Made by a program: the position numbers and the translations under genes. A stretch of 64,000 bases of DNA from Dasania phycosphaerae (GTDB taxonomy: Bacteria > Pseudomonadota > Gammaproteobacteria > Pseudomonadales > Dasaniaceae), in NCBI RefSeq assembly GCF_026891035.1, contig NZ_JAPTGG010000001.1, positions 434,001 through 498,000 on the forward strand. Direction: 5' to 3'. Shown piece by piece: positions 1 through 7,966 of the stretch (the first letter of the stretch is position 1; every line of letters starts with the position of its first letter). The notes below the pieces were generated by a model that did no database searches, was not told where the DNA came from, and was given only the letters and a program-made list of their open reading frames with translations.

Positions 1-213
1 TTTGGGCGGGTCTTTAACATCCAGTTTATTTTGCACACCAAAGGCCTGTGCCATAGACCCCGCCAAACGCTTAAACTTCATCGCATCCATCTCAGCAAAA
101 GACAGCAGCAATACAAAGAAACACATTAATAGCGACATCAAATCCGCAAAGGTGCCCATCCACCCGGGGGCACCGGGGGGCGGGCATTTGGGGCAATCCT
201 GCTCATCACTCAT
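1..213 (-). CDS. pomB: PomB/MotB flagellar stator subunit, N-terminal part (cut by window edge)
   Basis: Stator protein that anchors to peptidoglycan and, with PomA, forms the ion channel driving flagellar rotation. Only the first 71 codons are inside the window. The start reads MSDEQDCPKCPPPGAPGWMG, followed by one hydrophobic segment (about residues 20-40) carrying FADLMSLLMCFFVLLLSFAE; the aspartate in FADLM is the conserved ion-binding residue of the family. The Cys-x-x-Cys-Pro-Pro-Pro N-terminus is typical of PomB/MotB cytoplasmic tails. It begins 19 bases after the stop of pomA, so the two are one operon. The C-terminal OmpA-like domain lies outside the window. Confidence 0.9.
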   Translation of the reverse strand, partial: MSDEQDCPKCPPPGAPGWMGTFADLMSLLMCFFVLLLSFAEMDAMKFKRLAGSMAQAFGVQNKLDVKDPPK

Positions 214-232
214 GTTATTACCCGCGCCTTAT

Positions 233-994
233 TTATTCGTCATCAGCGCTGCCGCGCTTAGATGCTGGTAAATAATTGCGCAACATGGAATCTATTACTC
301 TAGGGTTTTGGCCGCCTTGTATGGCCAGTAAGGCATCGATCACCAAGCTTTTAACCATGCTCTCTTCACCGCGGCGCAGGCTCAACTTATCAGCAATAGG
401 TATGGCCACCATATTCGCCAACATCGCACCGTACAGCGTGGTTAATAGGGCTACCGCCATGGCTGGACCTATGGACTTGGGGTCATCCATATTAGAAAGC
501 ATGGCTACCAGACCTACCAGCGTACCTATCATACCCATGGCGGGGGCAACATCGCCTAGCGCCGAAAAAATAGTCGCGCCGGTTTCGTGCCGCTCTACTG
601 CCTTGTTCATATCTTTGCCTAATAGGTCTTTCACCACCTCTGGGTCGTGGCCATCTACCAATAGCTGTATGCCGTCTTGCAAAAAGTCATTACTCACCTC
701 CTTGCCCTCCAGCGACAGCAAACCGCCTTTACGCGCCACATCCGCCAGTTCGACAATCTCATCGATTAACTCAGCAGGATCAGAGGTTTTAAACATAAAG
801 GCTTTGGCCGCAACTTTACCCGCGCCTAAAAAAGTCGACAGACCAAACTTCGCCATCACCACAAAAATACTGCCGACGATAACAATCAGCACCGATGGAA
901 TATCGACAAACATCAAGACGCCGCCACTCAGCGCCATCGCGGTGATAATAATCACCATGGCACCTAGCATCCCTATAATCGTTGCTAAATCCAC
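233..994 (-). CDS. pomA: PomA/MotA flagellar stator channel protein
   Basis: Inner-membrane stator subunit of the flagellar motor. The 253-residue length is usual for PomA. Four membrane segments are visible: about residues 6-24, 29-50, 150-172 and 180-202. The large cytoplasmic loop between segments 2 and 3 carries the charged residues that contact FliG. The region around residues 140-170 (ATIFSALGDVAPAMGMIGTL) is a family hallmark. pomB follows 19 bases downstream. Location beside xseB-ispA-dxs is the arrangement known for the sodium-driven pomAB genes of Vibrio and Shewanella, which supports PomA rather than proton-type MotA. The ion specificity is inference from sequence style and synteny. 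Confidence 0.93.
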   Translation of the reverse strand: MDLATIIGMLGAMVIIITAMALSGGVLMFVDIPSVLIVIVGSIFVVMAKFGLSTFLGAGKVAAKAFMFKTSDPAELIDEIVELADVARKGGLLSLEGKEVSNDFLQDGIQLLVDGHDPEVVKDLLGKDMNKAVERHETGATIFSALGDVAPAMGMIGTLVGLVAMLSNMDDPKSIGPAMAVALLTTLYGAMLANMVAIPIADKLSLRRGEESMVKSLVIDALLAIQGGQNPRVIDSMLRNYLPASKRGSADDE

Positions 995-1346
995 TCTCTA
1001 CTCCCCATTATTGATCTAACCATGGCCAGCCATTTAGCCACTGCCATTAATACCTTAATACAGCCATCTTATGCGGCCAGTTAAACCTCAGCTTTTAACC
1101 CTTGGCCCCAAGCTGATTATCCCCCGAGTATAGCGAGAGATAAACTGCCGCGCCCTAAAAGATGTCGCTAACAAACTTAATTTATCGCCTAAAAACCCTA
1201 AAACCTCTACAGAATAGCGGCGTAATGACCGCAAGCTTTAATTTTTATGCTTTCTGCGCTTAGGGATACCTCTATGCTTAATCAAGCTTTATAATCACAG
1301 CCCACACTATTATAAACAGCAATCAGCATACCCGCGGGGGCTCAAC
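995..1346. other. Intergenic region between divergent pomA and xseB
   Basis: A 352-base gap between divergent genes that must hold the pomAB promoter (minus strand) and the xseB-ispA promoter (plus strand). I see no convincing open frame, RNA gene or repeat. xseB has a G-rich Shine-Dalgarno run (CGGGGG) about ten bases before its ATG. No -35/-10 pair stands out enough to call. Confidence 0.5.
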
Positions 1347-1586
1347 ATGGCGAAAGCCAAAAAAACCATTAACTTTGAGAAAACCCTGGATCAACTGGAA
1401 GAACTGGTTGAAGACATGGAGCACGGCGACCTAAGCCTGGAAGAATCTTTAAAAGCCTTTGAAAAAGGTATAAAGCTCACCCGCGATTGCCAATCGGCGC
1501 TCAACGAAGCCGAACAAAAAGTACAAATATTAATCGAAGAAAACAACGAGCTCAGCGCCCACGACTTTGACGACGACCTCGAATGA
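1347..1586 (+). CDS. xseB: Exodeoxyribonuclease VII small subunit
   Basis: Small subunit of exonuclease VII, which degrades single-stranded DNA together with XseA. At 79 residues it has the family's normal size. The hallmark is visible at residues 9-35: FEKTLDQLEELVEDMEHGDL, then SLEESLKAFEKG. The protein is helical and acidic at its C-terminus. The TGA stop overlaps the ATG of ispA by four bases (ATGA), implying translational coupling. The xseB-ispA-dxs order is strongly conserved in gammaproteobacteria. Confidence 0.97.
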   Translation: MAKAKKTINFEKTLDQLEELVEDMEHGDLSLEESLKAFEKGIKLTRDCQSALNEAEQKVQILIEENNELSAHDFDDDLE

Positions 1587-2491
1587 GCGACACCTTTAAG
1601 CTTTTTTTACAAAACAGCCAGCAGCGGGTAGAGGCTGCCCTGAGCGCACAACTCAGCCACTCCTTAAGCAACAGCCAACAACAACCCTTGTTGCAACGGC
1701 TGCACGATGCCATGCACTACAGCCTGTTTAATGGTGGCAAACGGGTGCGCCCCATGCTGGTATACGCGGCTGCACAAGCCATTAACAGCCATAGTGATGC
1801 GCAAGATTTAGACAAGGCCGCCAGTGCCATAGAAATGATACACAGCTACTCGCTGGTGCACGACGACCTGCCCGCCATGGACGACGACGACCTCAGGCGC
1901 GGCAAGCCCACCTGCCATATCGCCTATGATGAGGCCACCGCCATACTCGCGGGCGATGCCCTGCAGGCTTTAGCCTTTGAGCAACTAGCCAGCCTTAACA
2001 GCAGCAGCGACACCCGCGTTGCCCTAATACGCCGCCTTAGCCAAGCAGCTGGCCCCTTGGGCATGGTGGGTGGCCAAGCCATAGACCTGGCCTCGGTCAA
2101 CCAGCAAATAGACCTGCCGCAGTTACAGACTTTGCACCAGCTCAAAACCGGCGCGCTGATTCGCGCCGCTGTCAGCATGGGCGCCACCGTGGCCGGAGCC
2201 AGTGCCGCACAACTTAGCGCGCTAGATGATTATGCCAGCGCTATAGGTCTGGCCTTTCAAGTCACCGACGACATACTGGATATAGAAAGCGACACCGAAA
2301 CCTTGGGCAAACAACAAGGCGCCGACCTCGCCCTAAACAAGCCCACCTACCCAGCACTGTTGGGTTTAGCAGGCGCTAAAGAGAAGGCCCAGCAATTGCA
2401 GCAGCAGGCGCTGCAAGCACTGGCCGGTTTTGATCAGGCAGCCCAGCCGCTACGCGACTTAGCGGCCTATATAATAACTAGAAAACACTAA
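1583..2491 (+). CDS. ispA: Farnesyl diphosphate synthase (geranyltranstransferase)
   Basis: Cytoplasmic prenyltransferase that condenses IPP with DMAPP and geranyl diphosphate to give C15 farnesyl diphosphate for quinones and undecaprenyl carrier. The 302-residue protein shows both aspartate-rich motifs: DDLPAMD at residues 94-100 and DDILD at 229-233, plus GGKRVRPML at 51-59 for diphosphate binding. The start overlaps xseB by four bases. dxs follows about 110 bases downstream, so two steps of isoprenoid synthesis are clustered. Typical family member with nothing missing. Confidence 0.97.
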   Translation: MSDTFKLFLQNSQQRVEAALSAQLSHSLSNSQQQPLLQRLHDAMHYSLFNGGKRVRPMLVYAAAQAINSHSDAQDLDKAASAIEMIHSYSLVHDDLPAMDDDDLRRGKPTCHIAYDEATAILAGDALQALAFEQLASLNSSSDTRVALIRRLSQAAGPLGMVGGQAIDLASVNQQIDLPQLQTLHQLKTGALIRAAVSMGATVAGASAAQLSALDDYASAIGLAFQVTDDILDIESDTETLGKQQGADLALNKPTYPALLGLAGAKEKAQQLQQQALQALAGFDQAAQPLRDLAAYIITRKH

Positions 2492-2557
2492 GCTTTAGAG
2501 TGAGTTAGCCCTAACATTTCACAGGTAATTACTGCCTCTTTAGGCTACAATGCCGCT

Positions 2558-2593
2558 CCGGCCCGTCGCAAAAAACAGGCCGGTTACGACGGG
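2558..2593 (+). promoter_or_regulatory. Two mutually exclusive hairpins over the dxs ribosome-binding site
   Basis: Immediately upstream of dxs, CCGGCC (2558-2563) can pair with GGCCGG (2578-2583), while CCCGTCG (2562-2568) can pair with CGACGGG (2587-2593). The two helices share bases 2562-2563, so both cannot form fully at once. The second helix includes GGG (2591-2593), the best Shine-Dalgarno-like element, seven bases from the dxs ATG. This layout fits a translational on/off switch. Complementarity is seen directly; regulatory use is inference and no known riboswitch class was recognised. Confidence 0.4.
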
Positions 2594-2600
2594 ATAATAC

Positions 2601-4502
2601 ATGTTTAACGAAATACCACAGACTCGCCCAGCCACCCCTTTGCTGGACGGCATTAATGAAACTGCGCAACTGCGCGCACTACCCGAAGAGCAGCTGCCAC
2701 AATTGGTAGAAGAGCTGCGCGCCTACCTGCTCTATACCGTAGGCCAAACCGGTGGCCATTTTGGCGCAGGCTTAGGCGTGGTGGAATTAACCGTGGCCCT
2801 GCACTATCTCTATAACACTCCCGAAGATCGCATAGTCTGGGATGTAGGTCACCAAACCTACCCCCATAAAATACTGACCGGCCGCCGTGAGCAAATGCAC
2901 AGCATGCGCCAGCAACATGGCTTGGCGGGCTTTCCCAAGCGCGCCGAAAGTGAATACGACACCTTTGGTGTAGGCCATTCCAGCACCAGTATTAGCGCCG
3001 CCCTAGGCATGGCCATAGCCGCCCGCGACCAAGGCATAGACCGCAAGGCCGTAGCTGTTATAGGCGATGGCGCGATGACTGCAGGCATGGCGTTTGAGGC
3101 ACTGGCCCACGCCGCCCACGTAGACACCGATATGCTAGTAGTGCTGAACGACAATCAAATGTCCATCTCCCACAACACCGGCGGTCTTAACACCTATTTT
3201 TCCAAAATCTGGGCCAGCAAAACCTACACCGGCCTGCGCGAAGGCAGTAAAAAAGTATTATCGCGGCTGCCGCCAGCCTGGGATTTAGCCAAGCGGGTAG
3301 AGGAACATATGAAAGGCATGGTCGCCCCCGGTACTTTATTTGAGGAGCTGGGCTTTAACTATATAGGCCCTATAGACGGCCACGACCTGCCTAATTTAAT
3401 CAGCACCATAGGCAATATGCGCGAGCTTAAAGGCCCGCAGCTGCTGCATATTATTACCCAAAAAGGTAAGGGCTTTGGCCCCGCCGAAAAAGACCCGGTG
3501 GGTTATCACGCCATCAATAAAATTGAGGCCAAAGCCGCCAGCAGCAACAGTGTTAAAAAACCCAAATACCAAGATGTGTTTGGCCAATGGCTATGCGATA
3601 TGGCCGCCAGCGACGACAAGTTAATAGGCATTACCCCTGCCATGTGTGATGGCTCGGGTATGACAGCCTTTGCCAAACAGTACCCGCAGCGTTTTCACGA
3701 TGTCGCCATCGCCGAGCAACATGCCGTGACGCTGGCAGCAGGCATGGCCTGCGATGGCTTAAAACCCGTAGTGGCGATTTACTCCACCTTTTTGCAAAGA
3801 GCCTACGACCAGCTGATACACGATGTCGCCCTGCAAGAATTAGACGTGACCTTTGCCATAGATAGAGCAGGCTTAGTGGGCGAAGACGGCCCCACCCACG
3901 CGGGCAGTTTTGATATCAGCTTTTTACGCTGCATACCCCATATGCTGGTAATGACCCCTTCAGACGAGGATGAAACCCGGCAACTGCTATACACCGGCTA
4001 TCAACATAAAGGCCCCGCCGCCATACGTTACCCCCGCGGCACCGGCCCCGGTGCCCATATAGAGCCACGCATGACAGCCCTGCCCATAGGCAAAGCGGTA
4101 CAACGCCGCGCCGGTAAGCAAGTGGCCATACTTAATTTTGGCACCCTGCTACCTGCCGCCTTAGCCGCAGCAGAAAACCTAAACGCCACCGTTATTGATA
4201 TGCGCTTTGCCAAGCCGCTGGATCAAAACATGATTAGCGCCATGGCCAGCAAACATGAATTATTAGTAACACTGGAAGAAAACAGCATAGCGGGTGGTGC
4301 CGGTGCCGGGGTGAGCGAATACTTAAACCAAGAGGGCATCACCCAGCCATTATTACATTTAGGCCTGCCCGATGAGTTTATTGATCACGGCAAACACGCC
4401 GATCTGTTGGCCAGCTGCGGCCTGGACAGCGTTGGCATAGAGCAGGCTATACGCCAACGCTTACTACAATTAGCCAGCGCTAAAAAAGCTAAGGCCAGCT
4501 AA
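2601..4502 (+). CDS. dxs: 1-deoxy-D-xylulose-5-phosphate synthase
   Basis: First enzyme of the MEP isoprenoid pathway: condenses pyruvate and glyceraldehyde 3-phosphate using thiamine diphosphate. The 633 residues match the family. The ThDP-binding GDG motif is in VIGDGAMTAGMAFEAL with the distal Asn of LNDNQMSIS. The transketolase pyrimidine-binding domain carries the catalytic Glu in IAEQHAVTLAAGMA and GLVGEDGPTHAG. A C-terminal transketolase domain ends near residue 620. Placed after ispA, and its cofactor is supplied by the thiamine genes a few kilobases away. The leader may control translation (see 2558-2593). A rho-independent terminator overlaps its stop codon. Confidence 0.98.
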   Translation: MFNEIPQTRPATPLLDGINETAQLRALPEEQLPQLVEELRAYLLYTVGQTGGHFGAGLGVVELTVALHYLYNTPEDRIVWDVGHQTYPHKILTGRREQMHSMRQQHGLAGFPKRAESEYDTFGVGHSSTSISAALGMAIAARDQGIDRKAVAVIGDGAMTAGMAFEALAHAAHVDTDMLVVLNDNQMSISHNTGGLNTYFSKIWASKTYTGLREGSKKVLSRLPPAWDLAKRVEEHMKGMVAPGTLFEELGFNYIGPIDGHDLPNLISTIGNMRELKGPQLLHIITQKGKGFGPAEKDPVGYHAINKIEAKAASSNSVKKPKYQDVFGQWLCDMAASDDKLIGITPAMCDGSGMTAFAKQYPQRFHDVAIAEQHAVTLAAGMACDGLKPVVAIYSTFLQRAYDQLIHDVALQELDVTFAIDRAGLVGEDGPTHAGSFDISFLRCIPHMLVMTPSDEDETRQLLYTGYQHKGPAAIRYPRGTGPGAHIEPRMTALPIGKAVQRRAGKQVAILNFGTLLPAALAAAENLNATVIDMRFAKPLDQNMISAMASKHELLVTLEENSIAGGAGAGVSEYLNQEGITQPLLHLGLPDEFIDHGKHADLLASCGLDSVGIEQAIRQRLLQLASAKKAKAS

Positions 4503-4515
4503 AGCTGGCCTTTTT
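4493..4515 (+). terminator. Rho-independent terminator of xseB-ispA-dxs
   Basis: GGCCAGCT (4493-4500) pairs with AGCTGGCC (4503-4510), followed by TTTTT. The dxs stop codon (4500-4502) is inside the hairpin loop. Confidence 0.85.
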
Positions 4516-4555
4516 ATGACAATAACAATCCCTTTCGCCGCCGCGGGCTACCTGG

Positions 4556-5158
4556 CTATTGCTCTTCGTCGTCGTGCATCAAGTGCCCTAACTTACCCGC
4601 TTTGGTGGCAAGATAGTGCGCATTGTGGGGGTTATGGCCGGTTTTTAGGGGAATACGCTCTGCAATAGTCAGGCCCTGCTCGGTCAAGGCTTTTACTTTG
4701 CGCGGGTTATTGGTCATTAAGCGCAGGCTCTTAATGCCTAAGTGCCTAAGCATTTCGGTGCAAATACTGTAGTTACGCATATCGGCACCAAAACCTAATT
4801 GCTCATTAGCCTCTACCGTATCGGCACCGGCGTCTTGCAATTTATAGGCTTTAATTTTATTGAGTAAGCCTATACCCCGACCCTCTTGACGCAAATACAA
4901 CAAGGCGCCACGACCTTCTTCGGCGATTTTTTGCAGCGCCGCTTGCAGCTGTGAGCCACAGTCACAACGCATGCTAAATAAAGCATCACCGGTTAAACAC
5001 TCTGAATGCACACGGGCTAGCACCGGTTCACCATCGGCTACATCACCCAGGGTCAACACCACATGCTCTTTGTCGTTTTCTATATCTTCAAAGCCATGCA
5101 TGTCAAAAACCGCCCACTCCGTGGGTAATTTTGACGACTCGACAAAACGTATTGACAC
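4556..5158 (-). CDS. ribA: GTP cyclohydrolase II
   Basis: Opens GTP to the pyrimidine precursor of riboflavin. A GTG start at 5158 is chosen because GGAGAG lies just upstream at usual spacing and the protein then begins like E. coli RibA (MSIRFVESSKLPTEWAVFDM); a longer TTG-started frame to 5188 lacks that support. This gives 200 residues. Zinc ligands are Cys54, Cys65 and Cys67 in SECLTGDALFSMRCDCG. GTP-contact motif RQEGRGIGLLNKI follows. Convergent with dxs. A second, eroded copy of this domain is the C-terminal half of the RibBA protein at 10009-11127, so this gene should supply the activity. Confidence 0.95.
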   Translation of the reverse strand: MSIRFVESSKLPTEWAVFDMHGFEDIENDKEHVVLTLGDVADGEPVLARVHSECLTGDALFSMRCDCGSQLQAALQKIAEEGRGALLYLRQEGRGIGLLNKIKAYKLQDAGADTVEANEQLGFGADMRNYSICTEMLRHLGIKSLRLMTNNPRKVKALTEQGLTIAERIPLKTGHNPHNAHYLATKAGKLGHLMHDDEEQ

Positions 5159-5298
5159 TAGGCTCTCCACAATCAAATCTAACAACAAATGTAAGGCAAA
5201 ACTAAAGGGCGCTCATTTTAACAAGGTCAGCGCCGATGTATAGGTGAAATTCGCCGCCGGGTTAGCGCCTACTAAGCCCCTAACAGTGCCATAGGAAC

Positions 5299-5934
5299 TT
5301 AATATTTACGGCGCAGGGTCATAATGCCATCTTGCTCTTGCATATCCAGCTGCGATAAATAACTCATACCCAATAAAACTTCAGTAGGGTAATTGCCCTC
5401 TATCACCGAGGCCTCTACCCCGCTAACAGTAATGCCACCCACCGTCACCGACGACAATACCAAGCTGTAAGCAGCGGCTACCCCGCTGGCGGTAGTCACT
5501 CGTGACTTGACGCCCTGCCGGTAATTAATCCCCAGACGCTTAGCGTGGGCACTGCTCATGGCCACGATATTGGCACCGGTATCCACGAGCACGGTAATAC
5601 GGCGGCCATTGATGGTGGCATAGGTTAAATAGCGATTGCGGCTATCGCGAATAACTTGAACTTCTGGTGCCTCGGGGGCGGCAGCGGCACCGCTAATATG
5701 CTTGTTTAAACCCAGAGTTTGGCGCTGGCCATCGAACTCTATCACCACATGACGGGTGCTAGCCTCTATAACTTTCACCCCAGAATTACTGCTTTGGCCT
5801 TGGCGCAACAAAGTTTGCTGGCCATCTATGCGCAAAATAGCGCCACCTTTAAACAAGCCTTCAACCACTACTTCGGGCTGGGCCCAAGCCAGGCAGCAAA
5901 AAAATACCAAGGTGCTTAGTAATAGCCTGCTCAC
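5299..5934 (-). CDS. Retropepsin-like (clan AA) aspartic protease, exported
   Basis: 211-residue protein with an N-terminal signal sequence (residues 1-18, cut near AWA-QP). Residues 110-210 form a retroviral-type aspartyl protease fold with one catalytic DTGA motif (residues 118-121, VLVDTGANIVAMS) and a late hydrophobic-Gly segment (EVLLGMSYLSQL) typical of the family. Such proteins work as homodimers. The N-terminal half (20-80) resembles a small beta domain with no function I can name. Substrate is unknown. It lies between ribA and the ThiD fusion on the same strand, about 35 bases before the latter's stop. Confidence 0.8.
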   Translation of the reverse strand: MSRLLLSTLVFFCCLAWAQPEVVVEGLFKGGAILRIDGQQTLLRQGQSSNSGVKVIEASTRHVVIEFDGQRQTLGLNKHISGAAAAPEAPEVQVIRDSRNRYLTYATINGRRITVLVDTGANIVAMSSAHAKRLGINYRQGVKSRVTTASGVAAAYSLVLSSVTVGGITVSGVEASVIEGNYPTEVLLGMSYLSQLDMQEQDGIMTLRRKY

Positions 5935-5969
5935 ACTCCCCCCCTTTTGCGGTGCTAGTGGTAGATCGC

Positions 5970-7382
5970 TTATAAATTAATAGCGCTGTCTTCGGCCAGT
6001 AATTGCTGGGCATCAACGGCTACACCATCAACACCACTAATCATACACTGGTTAATTTGCTTGGCGTCGGCAGCACTACTGGCTATTAGCGGATAAAACT
6101 CGGCTAGCAAGCCTACCCACTGCTCCAGCTGCGCCCAACCCTCTTCATCGGCGTCTACGTTTAGTTCCATATAACTGGGCTCGACACCATCGGCCTTGGC
6201 AATGTCGGCATAGCTATGTACCGCCACCCCCAGCATAAGCTTGGCCTCATGCAGGGCCGCTAAGGCCTGCAAGCTAAGTTGGTCAGCTGGCAAATGCACA
6301 CCATAGGCCTGCTGGTCTATGGCTAGCTGCCAGTCACCTTCGATTATCACTTTTACTTGCTGCTGGCGGCATTGCGCGATTGCCTCAGCCACCCAAGCGG
6401 TATCGCCTGTGATACGTAAACGTAACACGCTGACTAACTCTGAATTTAACAGCTCGGGCAACTGCGCCAAGTCTGTGACTATGGGGCAGAGCTGTAAGTT
6501 GTCGTCACAGGCGGGAAAACTAAAGCCCTGCTCCGGCAGCTGGCTGGCCAGCACCGGTAAGTCATCTAATTCTGCGGGCCAGCCAAAATGCCCTACCGGG
6601 CCGGGGCCGCTGCCTATTTGCACGGCGTAACGCAAGCCTTGGCAAACATAGGCTTTAGCCAATACCAAAGCATCCTGCCTACTAAAACCGCGCGCTAAAG
6701 CGGCGGTAATAGCCGCGCTAAAACTGCAACCACTGCCGTGGTCATTAACGGTATCCAAGTACTCGCCCAGCAGCCAATACGCTTGCTCTGCATCGCAATA
6801 ATAATCCAGGCACAGGTCGCTATAATCTTCAAAATGGCCGCCGGTAAGTACCACCGCACGCGCGCCTTGTTGCACTATTTGTGTGGCTGCTGCCACCATA
6901 TCCTCAGCCTTATTTATGCTGTTACCCGTTAAGGACTGTGCCTGTTTGATATTGACTACCAATAAGTCGGCTCTGGGGATTAACTGCTGGCGCAATAACT
7001 CACCGGCACTCTCGGCTAATAGGCATTCGCCAGTCACCGTTTGTAAATGTGGGTCACACACCACCGGGCCAGGATAATCGCTGAGGTATTTAACAACCGG
7101 CTCTATAGTCTCTTCATTTAACAGCATGCCTACTTTAATCGCCTTGGCGGGCAAGTCGCTGTCTAGGGCATTGATTTGCGCCACCATATTTTTGCGTTCG
7201 GTGGCCACGGTATAGCCCACCGCAAAGGAGTTTTGCGCGGTCAAGGCGCTAATCACTGAACAGCCGTGTACGGCAAAATCTTGAAAGCTATACAGGTCTG
7301 CCTGTACTCCGGCACCACCGCCAGAATCTGAACCTGAGATAGTCCATACCACGGGCTTTTTATGTTGCAGAAAATTATTCAA
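5970..7382 (-). CDS. thiD: Hydroxymethylpyrimidine/phosphomethylpyrimidine kinase fused to an eroded ThiE-like domain
   Basis: 470 residues. The N-terminal 265 residues are ThiD, which phosphorylates HMP and HMP-P for thiamine synthesis: SGSDSGGGAGVQADL at 16-30 binds substrate, and NDHGSGCSFSAAI (213-225) is the ATP/anion-hole motif with its conserved Cys219. The C-terminal part (about 295-465) has the outline of thiamine-phosphate synthase ThiE: LRLRITGD, VIIEGDWQLAID in place of the family's IINDR, and AYGVHLPAD in place of GADGVHLGQ. The ADYIGxGPxFPT and terminal GGI segments cannot be recognised. The kinase half looks active; the ThiE half probably is not, or works differently. thiL lies two genes away. 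Confidence 0.85.
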   Translation of the reverse strand: MNNFLQHKKPVVWTISGSDSGGGAGVQADLYSFQDFAVHGCSVISALTAQNSFAVGYTVATERKNMVAQINALDSDLPAKAIKVGMLLNEETIEPVVKYLSDYPGPVVCDPHLQTVTGECLLAESAGELLRQQLIPRADLLVVNIKQAQSLTGNSINKAEDMVAAATQIVQQGARAVVLTGGHFEDYSDLCLDYYCDAEQAYWLLGEYLDTVNDHGSGCSFSAAITAALARGFSRQDALVLAKAYVCQGLRYAVQIGSGPGPVGHFGWPAELDDLPVLASQLPEQGFSFPACDDNLQLCPIVTDLAQLPELLNSELVSVLRLRITGDTAWVAEAIAQCRQQQVKVIIEGDWQLAIDQQAYGVHLPADQLSLQALAALHEAKLMLGVAVHSYADIAKADGVEPSYMELNVDADEEGWAQLEQWVGLLAEFYPLIASSAADAKQINQCMISGVDGVAVDAQQLLAEDSAINL

Positions 7383-7428
7383 GCGCTAGCTCCAAAACAT
7401 CAATTAATTAAGTGAATACGGCCCGTCT

Positions 7429-7917
7429 TTATGCCGCCATGACCACCTGTAAATACACCAAACCTTGCAGGCAAATAAAAGCATAAACACCAGCCAGCAC
7501 ATCATCCAACATAATACCCAGGCCAGTTTCCATTTTTTCATCCAAGACTTTTATGGGCCAGGGTTTCCATATATCAAATAGGCGAAACAAGATAAAACCA
7601 ATGACTATCCACAGCCAGCCTGCCGGGGCCGCCAGCATGGTTATCCAAAAGCCCACAAACTCATCCCAGACTATACCGGGGTGATCGTGCACTCCCAAGT
7701 CATCGGCGGTTTTGCCGCACAGATACACCCCCACTATAAAACTGGCTAGCAATAGCAGTACATACCCCAATAAAGGCAGCTGCATAAGCAGCAGGTATAA
7801 GGGCACCGCCATCAAGGTACCAAAGGTGCCCGGTGCTTTCGGCGCTAAGCCGCTGCCAAAACCAAAGGCCAGGCAGTGTATGGGATTGCTGAGTATGGCC
7901 TTGGCATTAACGCGCAT
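7429..7917 (-). CDS. pgpA: Phosphatidylglycerophosphatase A
   Basis: Inner-membrane phosphatase that converts phosphatidylglycerol phosphate to phosphatidylglycerol. 162 residues with hydrophobic stretches near 14-50, 50-70 and 90-115. Family signatures are FGSGLAPKAPGTFGTL at residues 20-35 and HDHPGIVWDEFVGFW (acidic metal-binding region) around 77-92. Lies between thiL and the ThiD fusion, in the thiL-pgpA order common in gammaproteobacteria. Confidence 0.93.
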   Translation of the reverse strand: MRVNAKAILSNPIHCLAFGFGSGLAPKAPGTFGTLMAVPLYLLLMQLPLLGYVLLLLASFIVGVYLCGKTADDLGVHDHPGIVWDEFVGFWITMLAAPAGWLWIVIGFILFRLFDIWKPWPIKVLDEKMETGLGIMLDDVLAGVYAFICLQGLVYLQVVMAA

Positions 7918-7966
7918 AGTTTTTTATCATCATGTTGCTTGCCGCTTTATAGTTAAAACTTTTCAT

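Noticed and set aside
276..1019. 247-residue frame opposite pomA
   Set aside because: Mirror frame of a well-conserved membrane protein gene; Ser/Thr/Pro-rich nonsense composition and no ribosome-binding site.
7383..7428. TPP riboswitch before the ThiD fusion, or FMN riboswitch before the rib genes
   Set aside because: The gaps upstream of these genes are too short and contain none of the conserved riboswitch core elements.
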